Shown here: piece after piece, positions 1-8,915 of the stretch
Layout: the number at the start of each line of letters is the position of its first letter
How positions within the stretch are numbered: the first letter of the stretch is position 1
Source of the DNA: Sphingobacterium sp. UBA5670
GTDB taxonomy: Bacteria > Bacteroidota > Bacteroidia > Sphingobacteriales > Sphingobacteriaceae
Assembly (NCBI RefSeq): GCF_002420705.1
Contig: NZ_DIIM01000002.1
Span: forward strand, 62,001-126,000
Reading direction: 5' to 3'
Length of the DNA stretch: 64,000 nucleotides
Notes under the pieces: model-generated
The model's database searches: none
Seen by the model: only the letters and a program-made list of their open reading frames with translations
Told to the model about the DNA's origin: nothing
Program-made: the position numbers and the translations under genes

Positions 1-557
1 ATGCTCGGAATAAAGCCTAAGAAAAAGTCCTGTGCCGGTGTCTTTATCATAATCGCGGTGGAAAGAAAAGCAAATAACATCAGGATGATAAGTCCAAGCA
101 TGAGCTTTTCCAATAGTGCATAGAAGGACTTGAAGAACAGCAGTAAAATGCCGATGACATTAAAAACGATGATCCATATTTTGGGATTTGTCCCTGTTGC
201 TTCCGAAACAGAAATGGAGACCCCAGTGGCATTTCCAGATTGAAAACAGGTTGCAACAAGGAAGATTCCGAGGCCGATGATGATGGCCGTTGTTTTACCA
301 AATTTCTGGCGAATTAAAGTAAGTAAAGATTCGTCTCTCGCGATGCCGATACGTGCCGCCATATTGGTGAAAACCATCATAAAAAAGATCGCGACGACGA
401 CAACCCATAACAGGGAGAAGCCATAATCTGCACCCATTTTTGATGTGATGGTCATTTTGCTGGGCCCGAAAACCAGGGCGGCGGTAATGATGCCGGGCCC
501 CAAGATGGATAGCCAATTTTTAAATAAGGATGGTTTTGGCTCGAGGTTGTTTTCCAT
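1..557 (-). CDS. Nramp-family metal transporter, N-terminal part (cut by window start)
   Basis: The frame is open from an ATG at 557 to the left edge, giving about 185 residues of a polytopic membrane protein. The segment near residues 18-45 (GPGIITAALVFGPSKMTIT) aligns with the first helix of Nramp Mn/Fe transporters, and further hydrophobic helices follow. In canonical Nramps this helix carries DPGN, which binds the metal; here residues 31-34 read GPSK, so two coordinating side chains are missing. Substrate is therefore uncertain. The gene starts 5 bases after the stop of the PQQ dehydrogenase gene, so both probably share the GntR-operator promoter near 2165-2183. The family call is fairly sure; the transported ion is not. 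The C-terminal half, including helix 6, lies outside the window. Confidence 0.75.
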   Translation of the reverse strand, partial: MENNLEPKPSLFKNWLSILGPGIITAALVFGPSKMTITSKMGADYGFSLLWVVVVAIFFMMVFTNMAARIGIARDESLLTLIRQKFGKTTAIIIGLGIFLVATCFQSGNATGVSISVSEATGTNPKIWIIVFNVIGILLLFFKSFYALLEKLMLGLIILMLFAFLSTAIMIKTPAQDFFLGFIPS

Positions 558-562
558 GAGAT

Positions 563-2083
563 TTATCGTAATGAAGTTAAATGCTGTTGGTTAATTTTAG
601 GGGCAGAATTTCCAAAGTGTGTACGGATATAATTGGTGATTTCAATGACCTCTTCATTTTTTAGGAATGAAAAAGATGGCATTGCGCTCTCGTATTTGAT
701 CTTGGCTATTGTTTTGTCTTTCAGTCCATGGAGGATAACCTGCAATAAAGGTGCTGGGTCGCCGTTGACAAGAGGTGAGTTGGCCAAAGGGGGGAAGGTA
801 TTTGTTAGCCCCATTCCATCTGCTTTATGGCAAGAAGCGCAATAGGCTTCGTATAAGGCTTGACCACTTTTGGCAGGGGAGTTGACCGCATTGGCAGCGA
901 CGGGTTTAATCATTGGTGCAGCGGCTTTATCGGTAATACGCAGACGATAGATCACGTCGTCATCGGGCTTTGGAAATCCCTTTTGCGGATTCCAGTCACG
1001 GTTGCTTGAACAGAAATAAATGTCCCCATTGGGTAAGGTCAATACGGATCTTAGCCGACCAAGCTGATCTTTGAATAGGATCTTCTCATCGACGATCTGC
1101 TGCCCGTTGGCAGATAATTTTAGGATACGTAAGGACTGATTTTTTAAAGTCGCGAGCAATAAACTGTGTTTCCATTCAGGGATAACGTTAGAACTGTAAT
1201 ACGCCATACCGGATGGTGCGACGACTGGAGTCCACGATTTAATAGGTTCCTGTCTTGGGGAGCTTTTGGCAATAGCTTTTTCCTTTTCCGTATCAATCAT
1301 ACCTTCGATCTGTGGCCAGCCATAATTTTTTAGCGGTTGGATCAGGTTGATTTCATCTTCGATGGCATCGCCATGTTCAGATGTGTAAATTAAGCCTTTC
1401 GCATCATGGGTAAGTCCTTGCATGTTTCGAAATCCCCATGCATATACATAGCTGTTTGCAATTGGATTGTCTTTTGGGATGCTTCCGTCGAGATTGAGGC
1501 GTAAGATTTTGCCATTTAATGAGGTGCTGTCTTGCGCAAAGGTATCACTTGCTGCATCACCTGTAGCCCAATACACTTTTTTGTCTGTCGAAACAATAAC
1601 CCTGGAACCGTTGTGTCCGGTGTTTCCAGGAATCTGTAAAAGCAATTTTGGGTTTGACAACTTGCCTGCCGTATTATAATCGTAGCGATATAAGTTGGAG
1701 AAAATGAGGCTGTCTTTTTTACTGGTGTAAGAAAGGTAAAGATAGGCTTGTTGCTGTTCGGGTTGATACAGTGCCATCCCTAATAGTCCCAGGGTGCGCT
1801 GGTGGTAAACGTCGGTCAGGCTGTCCACCAAAGTAACAACTTTTGTTTTCGTATCCAGCCTTCGTATACTTCCTCCGATTTCAGAAAACAGAATGGCGTC
1901 GTTGACCCGGTCATATTGTAAATCCCATGGCACATGGAGTTTTGTAGCTTCTTTGGTTAGCGATAGTATGCTGTGCTCCAGTTGGATGTTGTTTATTGGT
2001 TTACTTTCTCTTTCTGTCTCGGAAGAACAGGAAGATAGTAGCGGGATCAGCGATACAAGCCAAATATAGGTTTGTTTTTTCAT
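563..2083 (-). CDS. Lipoprotein PQQ-type sugar dehydrogenase fused to cytochrome c
   Basis: This 506-residue protein begins with a lipoprotein signal ending at Cys19 (LIPLLSSC). Residues about 45-380 form a glucose/sorbosone dehydrogenase-like beta-propeller, with typical stretches such as NTGHNGSRV, YAWGFRNMQG and EHGDAIEDEINLI. The C-terminal 100 residues are a class I cytochrome c: CASCH at 415-419 and a likely Met ligand in MPSF at 468. Such proteins oxidise sugars or aldoses in the periplasm and pass electrons to the respiratory chain. An upstream in-frame ATG at 2125 exists, but the one at 2083 gives a clean lipobox. It diverges from susC; a TGTATACA operator overlaps its putative -7 box. 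PQQ dependence is inferred from the family. Confidence 0.88.
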   Translation of the reverse strand: MKKQTYIWLVSLIPLLSSCSSETERESKPINNIQLEHSILSLTKEATKLHVPWDLQYDRVNDAILFSEIGGSIRRLDTKTKVVTLVDSLTDVYHQRTLGLLGMALYQPEQQQAYLYLSYTSKKDSLIFSNLYRYDYNTAGKLSNPKLLLQIPGNTGHNGSRVIVSTDKKVYWATGDAASDTFAQDSTSLNGKILRLNLDGSIPKDNPIANSYVYAWGFRNMQGLTHDAKGLIYTSEHGDAIEDEINLIQPLKNYGWPQIEGMIDTEKEKAIAKSSPRQEPIKSWTPVVAPSGMAYYSSNVIPEWKHSLLLATLKNQSLRILKLSANGQQIVDEKILFKDQLGRLRSVLTLPNGDIYFCSSNRDWNPQKGFPKPDDDVIYRLRITDKAAAPMIKPVAANAVNSPAKSGQALYEAYCASCHKADGMGLTNTFPPLANSPLVNGDPAPLLQVILHGLKDKTIAKIKYESAMPSFSFLKNEEVIEITNYIRTHFGNSAPKINQQHLTSLR

Positions 2084-2164
2084 ATAGGATCTACGGTTAT
2101 TCCTTTGATTTATTTGGTTAGTCAAATGTAGTTGAATAAAAATAAATATACAAAAAATAAGTTA

Positions 2165-2183
2165 AAATGTATACAAAAATATT
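2165..2183 (-). promoter_or_regulatory. Putative GntR operator overlapping minus-strand -7 box
   Basis: On the plus strand the stretch is AAATGTATACAAAAATATT. It contains the perfect palindrome TGTATACA (2168-2175). Read on the minus strand, TATTTTTG (2181-2174) fits the Bacteroidota -7 box TAnnTTTG and abuts the palindrome. The same 19 bases recur at 13126-13144 in front of the lactonase gene. Binding by the GntR protein encoded at 11631 is inferred. Confidence 0.55.
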
Positions 2184-2248
2184 TTATCAGTCTACAGTAA
2201 ATACGATTTAGTTTATAATTACACAGCTAAAAGAGCGGCGTTGTGGAA

Positions 2249-2314
2249 TTGTCGAGAACTTGTTAGCCGCCCTATTTTTGTAAAAAAGTAAAAAAAATAT
2301 TGAATTGTATACAA
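2249..2314 (+). promoter_or_regulatory. Putative susC promoter with GntR operator
   Basis: TTG at 2249-2251, a 21-base gap and TATTTTTG at 2273-2280 fit the Bacteroidota -33/-7 pattern. TTGTATACAA at 2305-2314 would lie about 20 bases after the expected transcript start, a position suited to repression. A leader of about 170 bases then precedes the susC ATG at 2460. GCGGC (2235-2239) and GCCGC (2266-2270) can pair around the promoter. The rest of the 376-base divergent gap is AT-rich with nothing else recognisable. Confidence 0.5.
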
Positions 2315-2459
2315 AAAATATATATTATTGTATTCACTATGATAATTATGGAAATGCAATTTAGACCATATTAGGGTCGAGCGTTATGTTTCCTGAAAAA
2401 ATACCAATAAACTAAAGAGCTTATAAATCATTTATTTAACCACTTTAACCTGAGTATTC

Positions 2460-5400
2460 ATGATACTAAAGCAGATTAAAATCCGGGATGTAATAAACAG
2501 GAGTTGCCTTTTGGTGGGGCTACCTTTTATTTCGATGGGTGCATTGGCAAATGTTCCTTCTTCCCTCAGTAATGGAAAGATTCCGATATCGAATGTGTTA
2601 AACCCTTCGCGGGATTTAACCAGATTTCAGCAGCAGCTTGTGGGCCAGGTGCTGGATGCCAAAGGACAGCCGCTGTCTGGTGTAGAGGTGCGCAACCTCA
2701 AAAATGCGGCGGTTGCTGTTACGGATCAAGAAGGTCGATTTAAATTAACTGGCTCGGTCTCGGATCAGATTCAATTTCGGCTAATCGGTTTTAATACAAA
2801 GGTGGTATCAGGAAAAGACGTACAGGCTTTGGTGCTTGATGCAAGTGAAAGTGCCTTGGATGAAGTGGTTGTGGTCGGATATGGAAAGCAAAAAAAAGGG
2901 AGTTTGACTGGTGCAGTGGCCAGTGTCAACTTTGATCAGTCGACTTCAAGCCGCGGTCTTTCCAATGCCTCCCAGGCATTGCAAGGTGTTATCCCCGGCC
3001 TGGCAGTAAGTCAAAACTCAGGAATGGCCGGAAATAATGCAGCGGATCTTTTGATCAGAGGTTTAGGGACGGTCAATAGTGCCGGACCGCTGATCGTGGT
3101 CGATGGGATGCCCGATGTGAATATGAACCGGGTCAATGTGAATGATATTGAAAGTGTGACCGTACTAAAAGATGCTTCTTCCGCTGCAGTATACGGTTCC
3201 AGAGCGGCTAATGGGGTGGTGTTGATCACGACAAAGTCTGGTAAAAGAAATAGCAGGACAGCTATTTCCTTCAGTGCCAACAAGTCGCTGGTGAAACCGA
3301 CCCGCTCTTTTGATTTTGTCAATAATTATGCAAAAGCAATGACGGCCACACAAAGGGCGCAAGCCTACAACACCGCGGCAGCAGCATTCAACTTTAAGAA
3401 CGGAACCATTGATGAGTGGCTGGCATTGAGCATGGTCGACCCGAGATTGTATCCAAGTACCGATTGGTGGGATGTTATTCTCCGCAATGGTCAAAGTGGA
3501 AATTATAATGTTTCCATTAATGGGGGGACTGAAAATAATAATTACTATTTGTCTGTCGGTATGCTGGATGAGAAGGGGATACAGATCAATAATGATTTTA
3601 AACGTTATAATGCTGCATTTAACTTCGAAACAAAAGTAACCAATACCATTGGTGCTGGGGTCCGGTTTTCAGGCAACTGGTCTGATTACCGGTATAATTA
3701 TGAGGACGGCATGACCGCCAACTCCACGAGCGGGATGGATTTGTTTACCTCACCAGCAGGTATATTGCCTTATGACCCTATTACCGGTTTTTATGGTGGC
3801 GCAATGTCTTACAACGAGAGTCCGCAGGCCAATAATATTTATGCGGATTACATGACGCGTAACCAGAACCATATGAATCAAAAGCAGGCTTTGGTGAATG
3901 GGTACTTAAATTGGAAACCGTTCAAAGGATTTGAGGCTAAAGTAGATTATGCCTTAAATTATGATACGCGTTTTCAATGGAAAGCGGATATGCCCACAAA
4001 ATTATATAACATCCGCACAGGGCTGTCTATCCGGGATCTTGTTCCGACAAATGATGGGATATACAATACGGACCGAAACAATTACAAAACACAGCTGAAC
4101 TTCAAGCTGAGTTACGACCGTAAGTTTGGTGCCAACCATGATTTCTCTGCTTTGGCGGTGTATTCAGAAGAATATTGGAACAGCCGTATTTTGGCGGGTA
4201 GCCGACTGGATCGTCTGCACCCGAGCCTGCATGAAATTGATGGTGCATCGGAGGATGTGCAAAATGTGTCCGGATCGTCCTCAGCAGAAGGTTTGCGGTC
4301 ATATATCGGACGACTGAATTATACGGCTTTTGGAAGGTATATGTTTGAAGGGAACTTCAGGGTGGATGGTTCATCACGATTCTTGCCGGGTGATCAATAT
4401 GGATTCTTTCCTTCTGCCGCGGTAGGCTGGCGTATCTCGGACGAAGCATTTATGACAGCCTTTAAGGATAAAATCAGCATGAGTTCAGCCAAATTTAGAG
4501 CTTCTTATGGTTCTTTGGGTAATAATAGCGGTGTGGGCCTGTATGAGCAAAAGCAATCCTTGGTCTCCAGTCCTTATTATTTGATCGATAACAGTACGGG
4601 GACAGGTTCTGTAGTGAAAGGCCTGATCAATAAAAAACTGATCAACTATGATCTTACATGGGAAAAGACCCGTGTGTTTAACCTTGGACTGGATCTTGGA
4701 TTCTTTAAAAATAAACTGACTGCCGAGCTTGATTACTACGAAAGAAAGACAATCGGCATGAACAGGCCTTCGGATGTATCGATGCATCTGACAGGTTTAT
4801 TTACCGCTCCCCGTCGTAATATTGGCGATATGATGAATAAAGGGCTTGAAGCAAATGTGACCTGGAATGATCGGAAGGGTGATGTGGGCTATATGCTGAA
4901 CTTCAATGTCGGATATAACAAGAATAAGCTGCTGTCCTGGAATGAGCAGTTGCAAAGAGGTTCGGTATTTATTGATATGCCTTATAATTTTATTTATGCC
5001 TTTGAGTCGCTGGGTATCGCGCAGTCGTGGCAAGATGTCTATAATGCTGTTCCCCAGGGTGCTTCTCCGGGAGATATCTTGTTGAAGGATGTCAATGGAG
5101 ATGGTAAACTGGATGCGAATGACAGGGTTGCCTATCCGGCTTATCAATTGGGCAGACCAAAGGTGAACTATGGGTTTAGGGGTTCAGTGGATTACAAAGG
5201 CTTTGATTTCTCTTTCCTGTTGCAGGCTGCTACCGGACGAAAAGAATTTTGGATGAACAAGGCGAATTCGAACTTTTTAGGAACGGCAAATCAGGCTATT
5301 ACTGAGGACCAGTGGAATAATATGTGGAGCCTGGACAATCGCGATGCTGATTATCCTAAGTTACTTCCAAGTACATTAGGATCGACGAGTCCAAACGCCT

Positions 5401-5645
5401 ATCTGAGTACATTTTGGCTGCAAAACATGTCTTATTTAAGGGTGAAAAATCTGCAGCTTGGCTATACTTTTAAGAAAGAATTACTGATGAAGCTGGGTAT
5501 CCAGAAATTACGTGTGTTTGGTTCGGTAGATAATTTGGCCGTATTGACAAGTTTCAAAGGTTTGGATCCGGAGAAAAGTACCTATACCAATGATGCATAT
5601 CCAATGACGAAGAGTTTTGTGGTTGGACTGAATGTAGACTTATAA
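2460..5645 (+). CDS. SusC/RagA-family TonB-dependent outer-membrane transporter
   Basis: This 1061-residue protein starts with a signal peptide (about residues 1-31, ending ALANVP). A carboxypeptidase-regulatory-like domain follows near residues 60-135 (GQVLDAKGQPLSGVEV), then the SusC hallmark LDEVVVVGYGKQKKGSLTGA, a plug domain with LLIRGLGTVNSAGPLIVVDG, and a long beta-barrel ending in a typical short aromatic/Val-rich strand. Length fits the family. It imports oligosaccharides across the outer membrane with TonB energy, working with the SusD lipoprotein that starts 11 bases downstream. It opens the degradation operon running to the lyase at 8916-11564. The imported glycan is not readable from sequence. 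Confidence 0.95.
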   Translation: MILKQIKIRDVINRSCLLVGLPFISMGALANVPSSLSNGKIPISNVLNPSRDLTRFQQQLVGQVLDAKGQPLSGVEVRNLKNAAVAVTDQEGRFKLTGSVSDQIQFRLIGFNTKVVSGKDVQALVLDASESALDEVVVVGYGKQKKGSLTGAVASVNFDQSTSSRGLSNASQALQGVIPGLAVSQNSGMAGNNAADLLIRGLGTVNSAGPLIVVDGMPDVNMNRVNVNDIESVTVLKDASSAAVYGSRAANGVVLITTKSGKRNSRTAISFSANKSLVKPTRSFDFVNNYAKAMTATQRAQAYNTAAAAFNFKNGTIDEWLALSMVDPRLYPSTDWWDVILRNGQSGNYNVSINGGTENNNYYLSVGMLDEKGIQINNDFKRYNAAFNFETKVTNTIGAGVRFSGNWSDYRYNYEDGMTANSTSGMDLFTSPAGILPYDPITGFYGGAMSYNESPQANNIYADYMTRNQNHMNQKQALVNGYLNWKPFKGFEAKVDYALNYDTRFQWKADMPTKLYNIRTGLSIRDLVPTNDGIYNTDRNNYKTQLNFKLSYDRKFGANHDFSALAVYSEEYWNSRILAGSRLDRLHPSLHEIDGASEDVQNVSGSSSAEGLRSYIGRLNYTAFGRYMFEGNFRVDGSSRFLPGDQYGFFPSAAVGWRISDEAFMTAFKDKISMSSAKFRASYGSLGNNSGVGLYEQKQSLVSSPYYLIDNSTGTGSVVKGLINKKLINYDLTWEKTRVFNLGLDLGFFKNKLTAELDYYERKTIGMNRPSDVSMHLTGLFTAPRRNIGDMMNKGLEANVTWNDRKGDVGYMLNFNVGYNKNKLLSWNEQLQRGSVFIDMPYNFIYAFESLGIAQSWQDVYNAVPQGASPGDILLKDVNGDGKLDANDRVAYPAYQLGRPKVNYGFRGSVDYKGFDFSFLLQAATGRKEFWMNKANSNFLGTANQAITEDQWNNMWSLDNRDADYPKLLPSTLGSTSPNAYLSTFWLQNMSYLRVKNLQLGYTFKKELLMKLGIQKLRVFGSVDNLAVLTSFKGLDPEKSTYTNDAYPMTKSFVVGLNVDL

Positions 5646-5656
5646 TATTTGAACTT

Positions 5657-7489
5657 ATGAAATCAAGATATAACAAATTATTTATTTCTTCTTTGCTACT
5701 GCTTGGTTTATCGGCTTGCCGCAAAGATTTGTTAAATCAAAATCCAACAACAACGCCGAGCTCCGAAACGTTCTGGGTGGACGAAAATGATGCGCTCGCT
5801 GCATTAATGGCAAATTACTCCATCTTCAGACCTTGTTTTGATCGCGACTATCATTTTGATGGACATGGTGATTACCTGAAGATGTACAATACCGGAGCGG
5901 CACCTATTTCAATGACCGTCAATAGTCCCATGAATTATGGCTCAGGTGCTTCGGCGATGTATAGAGCCTTATATGGATCTGTATTCAGCTCCAATTTTGT
6001 GATCGAAAATACCAATGCGCGCCTGCTACCCGTGGCAAAAACTGACGCGGTAAAACAAACCTTGGAGACCATCGTGGCGGAAGCCAGATTGCTGCGTGCT
6101 ATTGCCTACTTCCGATTGATTTCCCTCTGGGGAGATGTGCCTTATTTTTTTAAGTCGGCACCTGCTCCAGCAGAGGCTGATACGGTACGGAGAATGCCTA
6201 TTGCGCAGCTGAAAGATTCCATTATGGCTGATCTGAACTATGCGGTGGACAAATTACCGAATAAGGGGGCTGCAATTGGACGTGCCGGTAAGCCCGCTGC
6301 ATTGGCCTTCCGTGGTAAGTTTCAATTGTACTGGGGTTCGTGGAAGAAAAATGGATGGCCCGAATTGGATGGGTTCGTGCAATCTGCTGCAGACGCTAAA
6401 ACGGCCTATACTGCGGCCGCCGCGGATTTTAAGCGTGTGATCAATGATTTCGGTATCAAGATGTTTAGAAATGGTGATCCGGGTCAGTGGGGGGAATTGG
6501 GAAAGGCAGATGTGCTTCCTAATTATTACTATATGTTTATACCTTCCACCGGCAACCTGAGTCAGGATGAAGAGATGGTCATGGTGCTGATACATGGCGG
6601 GGTGGGGACAAAACAGAGCGAGGAATACCAGCGCGTATGGACCGGACCATTGGTTTCTTTGGGACAGAATCAGGCTATTCCCCGTTATGAGCTGGCCGAC
6701 CGTTATCAATCTACCATTACGGGAGATTTCTTGCCTAAGATGGTTCAGCTAGATCCAGTAAAAAATCCAGCGGCACGTACGACGGCAAACTCAGCGGTGA
6801 ATCCCGAGTCGTACCGCAATCGCGATTATCGCATGAAAGCGACTTTGTTGTGGGACTATGAACTGATAATGGGTATGAGTCCGACGGAAACAACAGGCTA
6901 TATTCCTTTTATCTACAAAACCTGGGGTGCTGCGGTGACCATCAACGGTGTATCTTACAAAACCTCGTTCACCGATAATACCACAAATCTCTCGGGATTA
7001 CAATCGCGTAAGTTTGTGCGCAATTATGGTGGTGTGGCACGCAGTGATGGAAATTACAATTGGCCTTTGATGCGTATAGCTGATGTATACCTCATGTATG
7101 CTGAAGCAACCAATGAGATTGGTGGCCCACAGGCGGATGCGATTGATTTGGTTAATAAAGTCAGGCGTCGTGGTAACCTACCGGCGCTTGCGGGTGCTAA
7201 AACCTCGTCTCGTGATGCCTTTTTTGACGCCATAGAACAGGAAAGGATTGTCGAGCTTTTTGGTGAAGGGCAGCGTGTATTTGACCTGAGGAGATGGCGT
7301 AAACTGGAAACCGTATTTGGTAAACCTTACGGGGACGGGAAATGGTTCCAGGATAGCTTTGGAAATAATTGGGAGCGCTTTTTCTTCAATGAGTCTGAAC
7401 TGACCTATCAAAGGTGTTATATCTATCAGATTCCTGAAACGGAACGTTCGAGGAATCCGAATTTAACACAAAATATACCTTGGAAATAA
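5657..7489 (+). CDS. RagB/SusD-family glycan-binding lipoprotein
   Basis: This 610-residue protein has a lipoprotein signal with Cys21 (LLLLGLSAC). It shows the SusD pattern: N-terminal TPR-like helices (EARLLRAIAYFRLISLWGDV around residue 140), a variable middle, and the C-terminal signature IEQERIVELFGEGQRVFDLRRW followed by a closing IPETERSRNPNL-like tail. SusD proteins sit on the cell surface and cap the SusC barrel to deliver ligand. The pairing with the preceding SusC gene makes the call secure. Specificity is unknown. Confidence 0.95.
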   Translation: MKSRYNKLFISSLLLLGLSACRKDLLNQNPTTTPSSETFWVDENDALAALMANYSIFRPCFDRDYHFDGHGDYLKMYNTGAAPISMTVNSPMNYGSGASAMYRALYGSVFSSNFVIENTNARLLPVAKTDAVKQTLETIVAEARLLRAIAYFRLISLWGDVPYFFKSAPAPAEADTVRRMPIAQLKDSIMADLNYAVDKLPNKGAAIGRAGKPAALAFRGKFQLYWGSWKKNGWPELDGFVQSAADAKTAYTAAAADFKRVINDFGIKMFRNGDPGQWGELGKADVLPNYYYMFIPSTGNLSQDEEMVMVLIHGGVGTKQSEEYQRVWTGPLVSLGQNQAIPRYELADRYQSTITGDFLPKMVQLDPVKNPAARTTANSAVNPESYRNRDYRMKATLLWDYELIMGMSPTETTGYIPFIYKTWGAAVTINGVSYKTSFTDNTTNLSGLQSRKFVRNYGGVARSDGNYNWPLMRIADVYLMYAEATNEIGGPQADAIDLVNKVRRRGNLPALAGAKTSSRDAFFDAIEQERIVELFGEGQRVFDLRRWRKLETVFGKPYGDGKWFQDSFGNNWERFFFNESELTYQRCYIYQIPETERSRNPNLTQNIPWK

Positions 7490-7514
7490 TATGGTAACAC
7501 TTGATTGTACAAAA

Positions 7515-7910
7515 ATGAAATATACGTTATTTTTAATCGGAACGCTGCTTGTAAGCTTGTCCGCCTGTAAGGATAATTATCCAATAGATGAAGATGGTTT
7601 GCTGATCACGACGAGGTCTGAATGTTATGTCAGTAGTTTTGAACTGTTAGGTGCCGATTTTCAGACGGTGCGCACCAAAGCTGCGGTGGTAGATACCGTT
7701 GCACAAACCATAAATGTAGAGGTACTTTTTGGTACAGATCTGAAAAGTTTATACCCGCAGTTTTCATTGGTCACTGATGCGGTGCTGGATCCCAAGATTT
7801 TAGGAAAAGAAGATTTTTCCAATTTGGGGACACCCCGTGAATGGACTGTCGTATCTGGAAACAGAAAGGTTCGGAAGACTTATAAGGTTTATTTGACAGT
7901 ACAAAAATAA
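7515..7910 (+). CDS. Small surface lipoprotein, DUF5018-like
   Basis: Starting at 7515 gives a 131-residue protein with a lipobox Cys18 (LLVSLSAC). An ATG at 7491 would add eight residues that spoil the signal peptide. The mature part resembles, from memory, the DUF5018-like beta domain of SusCD-associated lipoproteins: a strand pattern INVEVLFGTDLKSLYPQFSLV, a DFSNLGTPREWTVVSGN segment, then KTYKVYLTVQK. Such domains are thought to bind glycan or act as spacers at the cell surface. It lies 25 bases after susD and 8 bases before the next lipoprotein gene. Function is inferred from context only. Confidence 0.7.
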   Translation: MKYTLFLIGTLLVSLSACKDNYPIDEDGLLITTRSECYVSSFELLGADFQTVRTKAAVVDTVAQTINVEVLFGTDLKSLYPQFSLVTDAVLDPKILGKEDFSNLGTPREWTVVSGNRKVRKTYKVYLTVQK

Positions 7911-7918
7911 GGAAGCTG

Positions 7919-8911
7919 ATGAAAACAAATTATTTAAAAATAGGACTGCTGTCCATCGGGTTTGGATTCTTATTGTTGGGGTCTTGTAAAGAAGACGCTT
8001 ATGAAATTCCAAAAGCTAAGGATGGTTTGCAAAACGATATTATTAAGCGCTCTTTAGGGCCAAATGTGGTTGGGGCTACCATAGACTTTGCTTATGCTGC
8101 GGCGATTTTGCCAGATCAGGGGAAGCTCACATCGATTGCTGTGGAAGCCAGCATTGCGGGTGATGAGGGTACTGTGCTTGAAAACAAATCGTACTATACC
8201 AGTAGTACAGGGGCTGATGTCGGTGTCGTAATCGGCGATCCAGCAACCGTAAATGATAATCGTATGGAGGTGATCTTTACAAAAGACACCTCGGCCTCAA
8301 CGCTGCGCTATAGCTACAAAATACCGGCAGCGGCAAAGGGTAAATCCGTCACCTTTACATTTAGGGCTAAGTCCAGTAACGGACAGGAGATCGTATTGAA
8401 AACAGAAGCTTATGCGATTCGTAATATGGATATGGCTTTGGACTTGATCGGGAAAGACGGCGCGGCCTGCTTTTTTTCTGTGGCCGACCTAAAATGGTAT
8501 ACTGCTACCGAAGCGGCAGCAAACCCGGATAAGATTGATTTGGTCTATTTGTACCGGGCATTGCCAACGGTGACTTATGCACATTCTTTGGTTGCTCCCA
8601 CGACGGATGCCAGTTATTTGCCGAGTTTCACCTTACCTGTGGGGTTGACAAATAAAACGAAGATCGTGAAGGCTTGGACCGTGCGCGATCAACAATTAGC
8701 GCGATTGCAATACAGTGTATTTGTGGACGATGTGGATTTGAAAGATAAATCGTTCGTAGATGCGCCTGATTTTGCGATTAATTTAAAAGCTGAATCAGGA
8801 ATATGGCTGCAAACGGCTGATGGTAAATACAATGCTTATGTATTTGTCAATAGCGTAAATAATACCACGAAAGAAATGAAGATCAGTGTAAAAAGGTTGC
8901 AAGTAAAATAA
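7919..8911 (+). CDS. PUL-associated surface lipoprotein, DUF4466-like
   Basis: This 330-residue protein has a lipoprotein signal with Cys23 (FLLLGSC). The N-terminal third (KRSLGPNVVGATIDFAYA, then VEASIAGDEGT and SYYTSS) resembles the DUF4466 family, recalled from memory, which occurs beside SusCD pairs. The rest looks like beta-sandwich sequence without catalytic motifs. It is probably a surface glycan-binding accessory for the locus substrate. The gene sits 8 bases after the previous lipoprotein gene and 4 bases before the lyase gene, so all are likely co-transcribed. The domain name should be checked by HMM search. Confidence 0.7.
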   Translation: MKTNYLKIGLLSIGFGFLLLGSCKEDAYEIPKAKDGLQNDIIKRSLGPNVVGATIDFAYAAAILPDQGKLTSIAVEASIAGDEGTVLENKSYYTSSTGADVGVVIGDPATVNDNRMEVIFTKDTSASTLRYSYKIPAAAKGKSVTFTFRAKSSNGQEIVLKTEAYAIRNMDMALDLIGKDGAACFFSVADLKWYTATEAAANPDKIDLVYLYRALPTVTYAHSLVAPTTDASYLPSFTLPVGLTNKTKIVKAWTVRDQQLARLQYSVFVDDVDLKDKSFVDAPDFAINLKAESGIWLQTADGKYNAYVFVNSVNNTTKEMKISVKRLQVK

Positions 8912-8915
8912 AGAT

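Noticed and set aside
80..516. Short frames overlapping the Nramp-like gene
   Set aside because: They are alternative-frame readings. The continuous frame from 557 gives a coherent membrane protein.
3011..3494. Antisense frames inside susC
   Set aside because: susC is a complete, well-matched gene; antisense frames there have no recognisable features.
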